This document shows, piece by piece, positions 36,897-47,406 of a stretch of DNA of 64,000 nucleotides. How positions within the stretch are numbered: position 1 is the stretch's first letter; each line of letters begins with the position of its first letter. A model generated the notes under the pieces. That model saw only the letters and a list, made by a program, of their open reading frames with translations, did no database searches and was not told where the DNA came from. The stretch lies in NCBI RefSeq assembly GCF_041415945.1, contig NZ_JBGCUS010000001.1, forward strand, positions 4,062,501-4,126,500, written 5' to 3'. The stretch comes from Ancylobacter sp. IITR112. GTDB lineage: Bacteria > Pseudomonadota > Alphaproteobacteria > Rhizobiales > Xanthobacteraceae. The translations under genes and the position numbers were made by a program.

Positions 36897-39203
36897 ATGA
36901 CCGACGTGCCGCCAGACGCCGACGCGCAAGGCTCCAATCGCTGGCGCCGCTTCGCGGAGTGGGACGCGCGCCCCCTGCGCCATGATCAGTTTGCGGCGGA
37001 AAATCCCGAGGCCGGCTTCTCGGTGTTCCGCAGCCCCTATGACCCCGCGCCCTCGCTCGCCATCGAGGAGGGCCGGGTCACCGTCATGGACGGCAAGGCG
37101 GCGGCCGATTTCGACATTCTCGATGCCTTCATCGCCGCCCACCACATCGACCCCGCCATGGCGGAAAAGGCGATGGCGATGGACCCGGGCGAGATCGCCC
37201 GCATGCTGGTCGACATCAATGTGCCGCGCGCCGAACTCGAAGCGCTGGCGCGGGGGCTCACCCCGGCGCGCCTTGCCGAGGTTGTGGGCCGGTTGTCCGC
37301 GCTGGAGATCGCCTTCGCCTATTCGAAGATGCGCCAGCGCCAGACCCCCGGCAATCAGGCTCACGTCACCAACGCCAAGGACGACCCGCTCCAGCTTGCC
37401 GCCGATGCCGCCGTCGCGGTGGCGCTGGGCTTCGACGAGATCGAGACCACGATGCGCGTCTCCTCCAATAGCTGGTCCAATGCGCTCGCCTGCACGGTGG
37501 GCGCGGCGGTCGGGCGCGGCGGCGTGCTGTTCCAGTGCTCCATCGAGGAAGCGGAGGAGTTGCAGATCGGCCTCGCCGGGCTCGCCTCCTATGCCGAAAC
37601 CGTGTCGGTCTACGGCACCGAGCGCGCCTTCATCGACGGCGACGACACGCCCTGGTCCAAGGCGCTGCTGACCGCCGCCTATGCCTCGCGCGGCATCAAG
37701 GCGCGCTGCACCTCCGGCGCGGCGGCGGAACTGCTGATGGGCTTTCACGAACAGCGCTCGCTGCTTTATCTCGAAGCACGCTGCCTGTGCCTGCAGCGGG
37801 CGATGGGCGTGCAGGGCACGCAGAATGGCGGCATTGATGGCGCCCCGCTCACCGCCTCCATGGCCGGCGGCGTGCGCGAATTGATGGCGGAGAACCTCAT
37901 CGCCGTCTGGCTCGCGCTCGAATGCGCCTCCGGCAATGATTGCCGCACCAGCGAGTCGGAAATCCGCGTCGGCGCCAAGATCACGCCCTATCTGCTGGCC
38001 GGCTCCGACCTCATCTGTTCCGGTTTCGGCTCGATCAAGAAATACGACAATTCGTTCAACCCCTCCCTCTTCAATGGCGAGGAGATCGAGGACTATCTGC
38101 TGCTGCAGCGCGACTTCGAAACCGATGGCGGCCTGACCCCGGTGGAGGAGGACCAGGTGATGGGCCTGCGCGTGCGGGCGGTGGAAGCGCTGGCGGCGGT
38201 CATGGACGAACTCGGCCTCGGCACCGTGCCGCGGGCGCGGATGATGTCCGTCGTCTTCGCCTCCGGCTCGGAGGAGACGCAGAGCTACAGCGCCGGCGAG
38301 GTGACGCCGATCAGCGCCGCCATCAAGGCGCGCGGCATCACCGCGCTCGATGTGGTGCGGGCGCTGGCGAGGCGCGGCTACACCGAGGAGGCGGAAAACC
38401 TTCTGCTGATGCTGCGCCAGCGTATTTCCGGCGACTATCTCCAGACCTCCGCCCTGATCCGCGACGGGCGGGTGCTGAGCGCGATCAACGACCCCAATGA
38501 TTATCGCGGCCCCGGCACCGGCTACCGCATGCCCGAGCGCCGCTGGCAGGCTGTGCAGGGCATCCGCAATGTGCTTACCCGCGAGCGGGTGCTGGCGGCG
38601 GAGAATGTCGTCGGCGAGGCGGCGGGCGAGGCCGACTGGCTGCTGCCGGCCGGTGTCGCGGCGAAGGGTACCGACCCGCATGAGGTGGTGATCGGCGTCA
38701 GCCCGGCTTTCGCCCGGCAACTGCACCAGACCACCGCCGGGCACGCGCTCTCCGATGTGGTGGCGGCGCTGGTCGGCGGCATCGAGGCGGGGGGCGGCAG
38801 GGCGCGACTGGTGCGGATGATGCACACGGCCGACACTTCCTTCCTCGGCCTCGCCGCCGCAAGGCTGTCGGGTTCGGGTTTCGGCATCGGCATCCAGGCC
38901 AAGGGCACGACCGTGCTGCACCAGGCCGACCGCATGCCGCACATGAATCTCGAACTGTTTTCCAACGCCCCGCTGACGGGGTTGGAACATTACCGCGCCC
39001 TCGGCCGCAACGCCGCTCGCCACACCTACGGCGAGGCGCCCGAGCCGGTGGTGGTGCCCACTCATGGCGAAGCGCTCGGTGCGCGCTTTCATGTGCGGGT
39101 GGCGCTGCTCTACGCCATCGAGACCGGTCTCATCGATCTCACTGTCCACCCCATCGAACTCAATTACCGCCCCGCTCGGCCGGCGACGGAGGCTGCCGAA
39201 TGA
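36897..39203 (+). CDS. B12-dependent diol/glycerol dehydratase, fused large and medium subunits
   Basis: 768 aa. Residues 1 to about 557 match the large (PduC/DhaB1) subunit, including QAHVTN (Q154, H156, substrate and K+ contacts), FDEIETTMR, ASGNDCRTSES and FGSIKKYDNSFNPS, ending in NDYRGPGTGYR. From about 590 to 755 it matches the medium (PduD) subunit: GTDPHEVVIGVSPAF, GLAAARLSGSGFGIGIQAKG and PHMNLELFSNAP. The linker is about 30 residues. Adenosylcobalamin radical chemistry converts glycerol to 3-hydroxypropionaldehyde or 1,2-propanediol to propionaldehyde. Small subunit overlaps downstream (ATGA). No reactivase, shell protein or aldehyde dehydrogenase is nearby. The 271-base upstream gap holds GC hairpins and no visible cobalamin riboswitch. 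Confidence 0.93.
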   Translation: MTDVPPDADAQGSNRWRRFAEWDARPLRHDQFAAENPEAGFSVFRSPYDPAPSLAIEEGRVTVMDGKAAADFDILDAFIAAHHIDPAMAEKAMAMDPGEIARMLVDINVPRAELEALARGLTPARLAEVVGRLSALEIAFAYSKMRQRQTPGNQAHVTNAKDDPLQLAADAAVAVALGFDEIETTMRVSSNSWSNALACTVGAAVGRGGVLFQCSIEEAEELQIGLAGLASYAETVSVYGTERAFIDGDDTPWSKALLTAAYASRGIKARCTSGAAAELLMGFHEQRSLLYLEARCLCLQRAMGVQGTQNGGIDGAPLTASMAGGVRELMAENLIAVWLALECASGNDCRTSESEIRVGAKITPYLLAGSDLICSGFGSIKKYDNSFNPSLFNGEEIEDYLLLQRDFETDGGLTPVEEDQVMGLRVRAVEALAAVMDELGLGTVPRARMMSVVFASGSEETQSYSAGEVTPISAAIKARGITALDVVRALARRGYTEEAENLLLMLRQRISGDYLQTSALIRDGRVLSAINDPNDYRGPGTGYRMPERRWQAVQGIRNVLTRERVLAAENVVGEAAGEADWLLPAGVAAKGTDPHEVVIGVSPAFARQLHQTTAGHALSDVVAALVGGIEAGGGRARLVRMMHTADTSFLGLAAARLSGSGFGIGIQAKGTTVLHQADRMPHMNLELFSNAPLTGLEHYRALGRNAARHTYGEAPEPVVVPTHGEALGARFHVRVALLYAIETGLIDLTVHPIELNYRPARPATEAAE

Positions 39204-39631
39204 GCGCGAAACCCATGAGCGACCTCGACCTCTACCCCGTCGCCGAAAAGGCCCCGGAGCGGGTGCGGACACCGACCGGAAAGCCGCTTTCCGCCCTCAC
39301 TTTGGAGGCCGTGCTTTCCGGCGAGGTTGGCAATGAGGACATCGCCATCACGCCTGAAGCGTTGATATTGCAGGCGAATATCGCCCGTGCTGCCGGAAGG
39401 GCGACGCTGGCGGAGAATTTCGAGCGCGCCGCGGATCTCGTGCGCGTGCCGCAAGCGCTCATTCTCGACACCTATGAGCTGCTGCGCCCGGGCCGCGCCC
39501 GGGATGCCCAGCAGCTTCTCGACCGCGCCACGCTTCTGCGCCGGGATTACGGCGCCGCGCGCGTCGCCGCTCTCGTCGAGGAAGCCGCCGCCGTCTATGC
39601 AAAGCGCGGAATGTTCGTGAAAAGATACTGA
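39200..39631 (+). CDS. pduE: Diol/glycerol dehydratase small subunit (PduE-like)
   Basis: 143 aa. Typical small subunit order: YPVAEKAPERVRTPTGKPLSALTLEAVLSGEV, then DIAITPEALILQANIARAAGR and a C-terminal helical part with YELLRPGRA. It completes the dehydratase together with the fused large/medium protein, whose stop it overlaps by four bases. The unit ends four bases before the stop of the convergent glpK, with no terminator between. Confidence 0.93.
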   Translation: MSAKPMSDLDLYPVAEKAPERVRTPTGKPLSALTLEAVLSGEVGNEDIAITPEALILQANIARAAGRATLAENFERAADLVRVPQALILDTYELLRPGRARDAQQLLDRATLLRRDYGAARVAALVEEAAAVYAKRGMFVKRY

Positions 39632-39635
39632 GATA

Positions 39636-41144
39636 TCAGATATTTGGTTCGGTCAGGCGGCGCACGGCGTCGCGCCAGCCGGCGAGCTTGGCCTCGCGCG
39701 TCTCCGCCGGCATGACCGGATCGAACCGGTGGTCGAGCCGCCACGAATCGGCAAACCGTCCCGGCGCGGGCATCAGCCCGGCCTGATAACCCGCGAGATA
39801 CGCCGCACCAAGCGCCGTCGTCTCGCGGATCACCGGCCGGTCGACCGGCGCGGCGAGAAGATCGGCCAGGCGCTGCATGGCGAAATTGGAAGCCACCATG
39901 CCGCCATCGACGCGCAGCACCGGCGCGCGGTGCCCTCCCGCGCCGGAGCGCGCCCAGTCGGCATTCATCGCCGCGATAAGGTCAGCGGTCTGATAACAAA
40001 CGCTTTCCAGCGCGGCGAGGCAGAATTCGGCCGGGCCGGAACTGCGCGTCAGCCCGAACATGGCGCCCCGCACGTCCGGGTTCCAGTGCGGTGCGCCAAG
40101 GCCGACAAAGGCCGGCACGAGATAGACCTGCTGGGCTGGATCGGCCGCTTCCGCCAGCGCTTCGCTCTCGGCCGAATTCTTGATGAGGCCAAGCCCGTCG
40201 CGCAGCCATTGCACCGCCGCCCCGGCGACGAAGATGGAGCCTTCCAGCGCATAGGTGCGCTTTCCGCCGAACTGATAGGCGATGGTGGTGAGCAGCCGGT
40301 TCTGCGACACCACGGCGGTGTCCCCGGTGTTCAGCAGGGCGAAGCAGCCGGTGCCATAGGTCGACTTGATCATGCCCGGCTGGAAACAGGCCTGACCGAC
40401 AGTGGCGGCCTGCTGGTCGCCGGCTATGCCGCCAATGGCAATGGCGCCGCCGAACATCTCCGGCATGGTATGGCCGAAATCGGCGGCGCAATCCTTCACT
40501 TCGGGAAGGAGGGAGCGCGGCACGCGCAGCAGCGCGAGCAGGTCGTCGTCCCAATCGCCGGTGTGGATGTTGAACAGCAGCGTGCGGGCCGCGTTGGTGG
40601 CATCGGTGGCATGCACCGCGCCGCCGGTGAGCTTCCACAGCAGCCAACTGTCGACGGTGCCGAAGGCGAGTTCGCCGCGTTCGGCGCGTGCACGTGCGCC
40701 CGGCACATGGTCGAGAATCCAGCCGATCTTGGTGCCGGAGAAATAGGGATCGAGGATCAGCCCGGTGCGCTCGCTGACCAGCGGCTCATGCCCCTCAGCT
40801 TTCAGCCGGCCGCACAGATCGGCGGTGCGGCGGTCCTGCCAGACGATGGCGCGATGGATGGCGGCGCCGGTCTTGCGGTCCCATACCACGGTGGTTTCGC
40901 GCTGATTGGTGATGCCAATCGCGGCGATGTCGGAGGCCTTGACGCCGGCCTTGTCGATCACGGTGCGGCCGGTGGCGAGCGTCGTCTGCCACAGGTCTTC
41001 CGCCTCATGCTCGACCCAGCCGGAGGCGGGGAAATGCTGCGGAAATTCCTGCTGCGCCTGCGCCGCGATGGACGTATCCGGCCGGAACAATATGGCGCGC
41101 GAGGAAGTCGTGCCCTGGTCGATGGCGAGAAGATAGGTCGTCAC
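39636..41144 (-). CDS. glpK: Glycerol kinase
   Basis: 502 aa FGGY kinase making sn-glycerol-3-phosphate from glycerol and [17 protein letters not shown] opens the ATP site, and [33 protein letters not shown] and the C-terminal [11 protein letters not shown] are diagnostic of GlpK. The GTG at 41144 gives the family length and has GGAG at good spacing; longer starts to 41234 add non-homologous residues. Last gene of the glycerol operon, 175 bases after glpV with a hairpin between. Confidence 0.95.
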   Translation of the reverse strand: MTTYLLAIDQGTTSSRAILFRPDTSIAAQAQQEFPQHFPASGWVEHEAEDLWQTTLATGRTVIDKAGVKASDIAAIGITNQRETTVVWDRKTGAAIHRAIVWQDRRTADLCGRLKAEGHEPLVSERTGLILDPYFSGTKIGWILDHVPGARARAERGELAFGTVDSWLLWKLTGGAVHATDATNAARTLLFNIHTGDWDDDLLALLRVPRSLLPEVKDCAADFGHTMPEMFGGAIAIGGIAGDQQAATVGQACFQPGMIKSTYGTGCFALLNTGDTAVVSQNRLLTTIAYQFGGKRTYALEGSIFVAGAAVQWLRDGLGLIKNSAESEALAEAADPAQQVYLVPAFVGLGAPHWNPDVRGAMFGLTRSSGPAEFCLAALESVCYQTADLIAAMNADWARSGAGGHRAPVLRVDGGMVASNFAMQRLADLLAAPVDRPVIRETTALGAAYLAGYQAGLMPAPGRFADSWRLDHRFDPVMPAETREAKLAGWRDAVRRLTEPNI

Positions 41145-41246
41145 GTGGCGCTCCGGGGAAGGCATCCTCCCGAAAGGCTCGCAGCCTGCGGAAGGCGTGT
41201 CCATGTCGGGCGGGACTCCGCCTGGCGAAGGCACGACGGAAGGGGC

Positions 41247-41273
41247 GTCCCGGACGGCGGGGGCGTCCGGGAC
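41247..41273. promoter_or_regulatory. Stem-loop between glpV and glpK
   Basis: Perfect 10-pair stem GTCCCGGACG / CGTCCGGGAC with a 7-base loop, in the gap after the binding-protein gene. No T-run on the transcribed strand. It probably tunes expression or mRNA stability between glpV and glpK. Confidence 0.6.
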
Positions 41274-41319
41274 GAGGTGCCGGGGGCGCGTGGCGCGGTC
41301 CCCGGCGGGTTTTAGCGGA

Positions 41320-43077
41320 TCAGTTCCGGTTAGGCGGGGTGGCCGGCCACGAGTTGATCAGCGTGTCGTAGTCGATGGTCTCGCCCTGCGGCTTCTCATT
41401 GGCGAGCTTGGGCTGCGGGGCGAGGTTGCCGGATTCCTTGGCGAGCTTCACCCAATATTCCATCGGGTGCTTCTCGTTCAGCTTCGGGCCGCAATCGCCC
41501 TGCACGCCGGAGCGCTCCAGACGCTCCATCACCGATTCCTGCGCCTGGGCGAGCGAGTCCATGGCCTGCTGCGGCGTCTTGGCGCCGGAGGAGGCGTCAC
41601 CAATGGCCTGCCACCAGAGCTGGGCGAGCTTCGGATAGTCCGGCACGTTGGCGCCCGTCGGCGACCACTGCACGCGGGCCGGCGAGCGGTAGAACTCGAT
41701 CAGACCGCCGAGCTTGGGCGCGCGTTCGGTGAAGCTCTTGTCCCAGATGTCGCTCTCGCGGATGAAGGTGAGGCCGACATGGCTCTTCTTCAGCGAGACG
41801 GTCTTGGAGGTGACGAACTGGGCGTAGAGCCAGGCGGCCTTGCGACGATCGACCGGAGTGGACTTCAGCAGCGTCCAGGAACCCACGTCCTGGTAGCCGA
41901 GCTTCATGCCGTCCTTCCAGTAGGCGCCCTTCGGCGAAGGGGCCATGCGCCACTTCGGCGTGCCGTCGGCGTTCATGACCGGCAGGCCTTCCTTCACCAT
42001 GTCGGCGGTGAAGGCGGTGTACCAGAACATCTGCTGGGCGATGTTGCCCTGGGCAGGCACCGGGCCGGCTTCGGAGAAGGTCATGCCGGCAGCCTGCGGC
42101 GGCGTGTACTTCTTCAGCCACTCGATATACTTGACGATGGAGTAAACGGCCGCCGGGCCGTTGGTGTCGCCGCCGCGCTCGACGGTCGAGCCGGTGGGGC
42201 GGCAGCCTTCCATGCGGATGCCCCATTCATCGACCGGCTTGCCATTGGGCAGGCCGCGATCGCCATTGCCGGCCATGGAGAGCCACGCATCGGTGAAGCG
42301 CCAGCCGAGCGAGGGGTCCTTCTTGCCGTAGTCCATGTTGCCATAGACCTTGACGCCGTTGATTTCCTTCACGTCATTGGTGAAGAACTCGGCGATGTCC
42401 TCATAGGCGGACCAGTTCAGCGGCACGCCCAGCTCGTAGCCATACTTGGCCTTGAACTTGGCCTTGATGTCCGGGTTGGTGAACCAGTCGTAGCGGAACC
42501 AGTAGAGGTTGGCGAATTGCTGGTCCGGGAGCTGGTACACCTTGCCATCCGGCGCGGTGGTGAAGGAGATGCCGATGAAATCCGCGAGGTCGAGCGTCGG
42601 CGAGGTCACGTCTTTGCCTTCGCCCGCCATCCAGTCGGTCAGCGGCACGGCCTGCTTGTAGCGGAAATGCGTGCCGATGAGGTCGGAATCGTTCACCCAC
42701 GCATCGTAGATGTTCTTGCCCGACTGCATCTGTGTCTGGATCTTCTCGACCACGTCACCTTCCTGGATGAGGTCGTGGGTGAGCTTGATCCCGGTGATCT
42801 CGGAGAACGCCTTGGCGAGAACCTTCGCCTCATATTCATGGGTGGTGATCGTCTCGGAGACGACGTTGATCTCCATGCCCTTGAACGGTTCGGCAGCCTT
42901 GATGAACCATTCCATCTCCTTCATCTGCTCGTCCTTGGAGAGCGTGGAAGGCTGGAATTCGCTGTCGATCCACTTCTTGGCGGCGGCCTCGTCCGCGCGT
43001 ACCGGCGCGGCGAAGGCGATCAGCGCCATGGCGCTGGCGGCCAGCAGAAGCCGGCCTCGGCTCATTGTCGGCAACAT
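41320..43077 (-). CDS. glpV: Glycerol ABC transporter substrate-binding protein
   Basis: 585 aa, large for a binding protein but typical of the rhizobial glycerol system. Sec signal ([22 protein letters not shown]). Features include [40 protein letters not shown] and a long C-terminal extension. In Rhizobium leguminosarum the glp order glpD-S-T-P-Q-U-V encodes a glycerol importer, and the same order is seen here. It delivers glycerol to the GlpP/GlpQ channel. Confidence 0.9.
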   Translation of the reverse strand: MLPTMSRGRLLLAASAMALIAFAAPVRADEAAAKKWIDSEFQPSTLSKDEQMKEMEWFIKAAEPFKGMEINVVSETITTHEYEAKVLAKAFSEITGIKLTHDLIQEGDVVEKIQTQMQSGKNIYDAWVNDSDLIGTHFRYKQAVPLTDWMAGEGKDVTSPTLDLADFIGISFTTAPDGKVYQLPDQQFANLYWFRYDWFTNPDIKAKFKAKYGYELGVPLNWSAYEDIAEFFTNDVKEINGVKVYGNMDYGKKDPSLGWRFTDAWLSMAGNGDRGLPNGKPVDEWGIRMEGCRPTGSTVERGGDTNGPAAVYSIVKYIEWLKKYTPPQAAGMTFSEAGPVPAQGNIAQQMFWYTAFTADMVKEGLPVMNADGTPKWRMAPSPKGAYWKDGMKLGYQDVGSWTLLKSTPVDRRKAAWLYAQFVTSKTVSLKKSHVGLTFIRESDIWDKSFTERAPKLGGLIEFYRSPARVQWSPTGANVPDYPKLAQLWWQAIGDASSGAKTPQQAMDSLAQAQESVMERLERSGVQGDCGPKLNEKHPMEYWVKLAKESGNLAPQPKLANEKPQGETIDYDTLINSWPATPPNRN

Positions 43078-43132
43078 GGGTCTTTCCTCCCGTTCGTTCC
43101 AGATCGTGCGGCTTGCTGCCGCTTAGGCGAAT

Positions 43133-43465
43133 TCACACGAGGCGGAACACCGCCAGCGCGTAGACAAGGCAGAGCGCGAGCGCCCAGCCGAGATTGGGAC
43201 CCACCAGGGCGAGCCAGGCGAGATTGATGAAGGCGCTGCCGAGCAGCGTGATGAACAGGCGGTCGCCGCGCGTGGTGGGAATGCCCAGCACGCCGACGCG
43301 GGCGCGCTCGGGCTTCCACAGCGCCAGCATGGTGAAGATTGCGAGCAGACCGGCAATCACGGCGAAAAAGGCTGCCGTTGGCCAGGTCCAGGCCATCCAG
43401 GCGGTGTTCTCGGCGAGACGTTCCATGAAGGGCGACGAAGCGTTTTCCATGCCGTCGATCCTCAT
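43133..43465 (-). CDS. glpU: Small membrane protein of the glycerol importer (DUF2160)
   Basis: 110 aa with three probable membrane segments (about 25-48, 70-88 and 92-108). The GIPTTRGDRLFITLLGSAFINLAWL stretch matches DUF2160, the small protein always found between the permeases and binding protein of this system. Function unknown; an accessory transporter subunit is likely. It overlaps the glpQ stop by four bases. Confidence 0.85.
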   Translation of the reverse strand: MRIDGMENASSPFMERLAENTAWMAWTWPTAAFFAVIAGLLAIFTMLALWKPERARVGVLGIPTTRGDRLFITLLGSAFINLAWLALVGPNLGWALALCLVYALAVFRLV

Positions 43466-44279
43466 ACCCGCCCGAGGGCAAAGCCCTTGGCGATGTAGTT
43501 GCGCACGAACCAGATGACGAGCGCGCCGGGGATGATGGTCAGCACGCCGGCGGCGGCCAGCAGGCCCCAGTCCATGCCGGCGGCCGAGACGGTACGGGTC
43601 ATCGTCACCGCGATCGGCTTGGCGTTGGTGGCAGTCAGCGTACGCGCCAGCAGCAGTTCCACCCAGGAGAACATGAAGCAGAAGAAGGCGGCAACGCCGA
43701 TGCCGCTCGCGATCAGTGGCATGAAGATCTTGATGAAGAAGCGCGGGAAGGAATAGCCGTCGATCGCCGCCGTCTCGTCGATCTCACGCGGCACGCCGGA
43801 CATGAAGCCTTCGAGAATCCACACGGCGAGTGGCACATTGAACAGGCAATGCGCCAGCGCCACGGCCCAGGGCGTGTCGAACAGGCCGATGGCCGAATAG
43901 AGATTGAAGAAGGGCAGCGCGAACACGGCTGGAGGGGCCATGCGGTTCGACAGCAGCCAGAAGAAAAGGTGCTTCTCGCCGACAAAGCTGTAGCGCGAGA
44001 ACGCATAGGCTGCCGGCAGCGCCAGCGTGATCGAGATGATGGTGTTCAGCGCCACATAGGTCAGCGAGTTGATGTAGCCGGAGTACCAGCTCGAATCGGT
44101 GAAGATCTTGATATAGTGCTCGAACGTGATGTCGTTCGGCCACAGGGTGACGCCTGAATTGATCTCGAAATTCGTCTTCAGGCTCATATTCACGAGCCAG
44201 TAGATCGGCAGGATCAGGAAGGCGAGATACAGCACCATGACGAGGGTGCCGCCGCGCGAGGAGGCGTGGGACGAGGCGC

Positions 44280-44283
<4 letters not shown>
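43462..44283 (-). CDS. glpQ: Glycerol ABC permease, MalG-like
   Basis: 273 aa inner-membrane permease. Six membrane segments; coupling loop EIDETAAIDGYSFPRFFIKIFMPL and the C-terminal WFVRNYIAKGFALGRV are of MalG type. The start at 44283 overlaps the glpP stop (ATGA); the frame is open further upstream but that is the antisense shadow of glpP. The name is that of the rhizobial transporter, not the glycerophosphodiesterase also called GlpQ. Confidence 0.92.
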
Positions 44284-45181
<898 letters not shown>

Positions 45182-45185
<4 letters not shown>

Positions 45186-46285
45186 GCAACTCCCTCGCGG
45201 CCGGCGGGCGCGCCGGGCACCAGCACGCCATTGGCGTAGATGTGGATCTGCCGGGGATCGAGCGTCAGGCCGGCGCTATCGCCGTCGAGCGACAGAGCCT
45301 CCGGGACCATGGCCGCCGCCGGATTGCCGGAAATCTCGATGCGGGCGATGCGGGCGCGCCCGATATCCTCGATGCGCGTCACCTTCACGGGCAGGCCGTG
45401 GCCCGGCCTCGCCAGCGTGGCGAATTCCGGCCGCACGCCGAGTTCGATCCGTTCCCCCGGAGGCAGGGCGGGATAGGCCCGCTCCAGCGCAATGGCGACG
45501 TCACCCACATGGGCGGTGCGCCCCTCGACCTTCACCGGCAGCACATTCATGCCCGGCGAGCCGATGAAATGGCCGACAAAGGTGTGGGCGGGGCGCTCGA
45601 ACAGCTCTTCCGGCGTGCCGGTCTGCACCACGGCGCCGTCATGCATGACGACGACGGTGTCGGCGAAGGTCAGCGCCTCGGTCTGGTCGTGCGTCACATA
45701 GATCATGGTGAGATCGAGGGCGCGGTGCAGTTCCTTCAGCGAGGAACGCAACTGCCATTTCAAGTGGGGGTCGATGACGGTCAGCGGCTCGTCGAACAGG
45801 ATCGCCGCGACATCCTCGCGTACAAGACCGCGACCGAGCGAGATCTTCTGCTTGGCGTCGGCGGTGAGGTTGGAAGCCTTGCGGTCGAGCACGGAGGTCA
45901 TGTCGAGCCGGCTGGCGATTTCCTCGACGCGGCGGGCGATCGCTTCGCGCGGCATCTTCCGGTTCTTCAGCGGAAAGGCCAGGTTCTCGCGCACCGTCAT
46001 CGTGTCGTAGACGACCGGAAACTGAAACACCTGAGCAATGTTGCGCGCTTCGGTCGGCAGCCGCGTGACATCGCGGCCGTCGAACAGGATGCGCCCGCGC
46101 GTCGGGATGACGAGGCCGGAAATGATGTTGAGCAGCGTGGTCTTGCCGCAGCCGGAAGGTCCGAGCAACGCATAGGCGCCGCCTTGGCGCCAGACATGGT
46201 TGATCTCTTTCAGCGCATAGTCCTGCGGGCCGCGCGGATCAGGCCGGTAGGCATGGGCGAGACCGTCGAGGGTGATGCTGGCCAT
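45182..46285 (-). CDS. glpT: Glycerol ABC ATPase with degenerate signature motif
   Basis: 367 aa. Walker A GPSGCGKTT (42-50), Q-loop FQF, Walker B ILFDEPL (D165) and switch H199 in YVTHDQ are intact. The signature, normally LSGGQ, reads LTADAKQ (140-146). It works as a heterodimer with GlpS, whose signature is normal, so only one composite site would be catalytic. C-terminal TOBE/OB region with LGVRPEF. RBS GGGAGAGC before the ATG. Confidence 0.92.
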
Positions 46286-46296
46286 GGTGCTCTCCC

Positions 46297-47406
46297 TCAG
46301 GCCGCCGCCGCATCGCGGGCGGGCGCGACACGGCGCTCGTCAGCGTCGAACAGCAGGATGTGGCGGGGGTCGATCAGCACTTCCACCGGCGCGTCCGGTT
46401 CCAGCCGCCGCACGCCGGGAACCAGCGCGGTGAGGCGTTCCGCGCCCATATCCATATGCAGGAAGCTCTCCGAACCCGTGACTTCGGTCACCGCGATGGT
46501 CGCGCCAAGACGGATGAGCCCGTCGCCGGCGATGCGCTCGGCGGTGGCGACATCTTCCACTTCGAGATGATGGGCGCGCACGCCAATCGTGTAGCGGCCA
46601 TCCGGCACATGGGCGAGCGGGCCGTGCGCCGGCAGCACGGTGCCATTCTCCATCAGCACGGTGTGTCCCTGCTTCTTCACGCGCAGCGCGTTGAGCGGCG
46701 GGTCTGAGAAGACGCGCGCGGTGGCGAGGTTCGCCGGGCCCCGATACACCTCGGCCGTGGGCCCGAATTGGGTCACCGCGCCTTCGAGTAGCGCGGCGGT
46801 GTTCCCGCCGAGCAGCAGCGCCTCGGTCGGCTCCGTGGTGGCATAGACGAACACGGCGCCGGTTGAGGCGAAGATGCGCGGCAGCTCTTCGCGCAGTTCC
46901 TCGCGCAGCTTGTAGTCGAGATTGGCAAGCGGCTCGTCGAGCAGGACGAGATCGGCGCGCTTCACCAGCGCGCGGGCGATGGCGGTACGCTGCTGCTGGC
47001 CGCCGGAGAGAGCCAGCGGGGTGCGCTGGAGGTAGGGCTCCAGCTTCAGCAGCTTCGCCGCCGACAGCACACGCTCCTCTATCTCCGCTCTGGGGAGGCC
47101 CGCCACCCGCAGCGGCGAGGCGATGTTCTCATACACCGTCAGCGCGGGGTAGTTGATGAACTGCTGGTAGACCATGGCGACGCTGCGCTTTTTCACCGAC
47201 AGGCCGGTGACATCGCGACCATCCACCAGCACCCGGCCGGAGGTCGGCGCGTCGAGGCCGGCCATCAGACGCATCAGGCTGGTCTTGCCGGCAAGGGTGG
47301 CGCCGAGCAGCACGTTCAGGCTGCCGCGCTCCAGGCGCAGCGACACATCGCGGATGAAGGGGACGCCGCGCACGCTGCGCGAGACATGGGCGAGTTCGAG
47401 TGTCAT
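46297..47406 (-). CDS. glpS: Glycerol ABC ATPase with altered P-loop and no switch His
   Basis: 369 aa. Walker A is a variant GATLAGKT (35-42); signature LSGGQQQR (133-140) and Walker B VLLDEPL are normal. The switch His is missing: the YVTHDQ motif reads YATTEP with T191. Together with GlpT this gives one complete and one degenerate nucleotide site. C-terminal regulatory domain of MalK type. Overlaps the glpD stop by four bases; 11 bases to glpT. Confidence 0.92.
   Translation of the reverse strand: MTLELAHVSRSVRGVPFIRDVSLRLERGSLNVLLGATLAGKTSLMRLMAGLDAPTSGRVLVDGRDVTGLSVKKRSVAMVYQQFINYPALTVYENIASPLRVAGLPRAEIEERVLSAAKLLKLEPYLQRTPLALSGGQQQRTAIARALVKRADLVLLDEPLANLDYKLREELREELPRIFASTGAVFVYATTEPTEALLLGGNTAALLEGAVTQFGPTAEVYRGPANLATARVFSDPPLNALRVKKQGHTVLMENGTVLPAHGPLAHVPDGRYTIGVRAHHLEVEDVATAERIAGDGLIRLGATIAVTEVTGSESFLHMDMGAERLTALVPGVRRLEPDAPVEVLIDPRHILLFDADERRVAPARDAAAA

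Noticed and set aside
36570..39272. 900-codon antisense open frame opposite the dehydratase
   Set aside because: No domain or start features, and the sense strand is a clear dehydratase. Similar antisense frames at 30303-32912 and 49337-51928 are rejected for the same reason.
36897..39631. Part of a bacterial microcompartment operon
   Set aside because: No shell proteins, reactivase, aldehyde dehydrogenase or targeting peptide in the N-terminus are seen.
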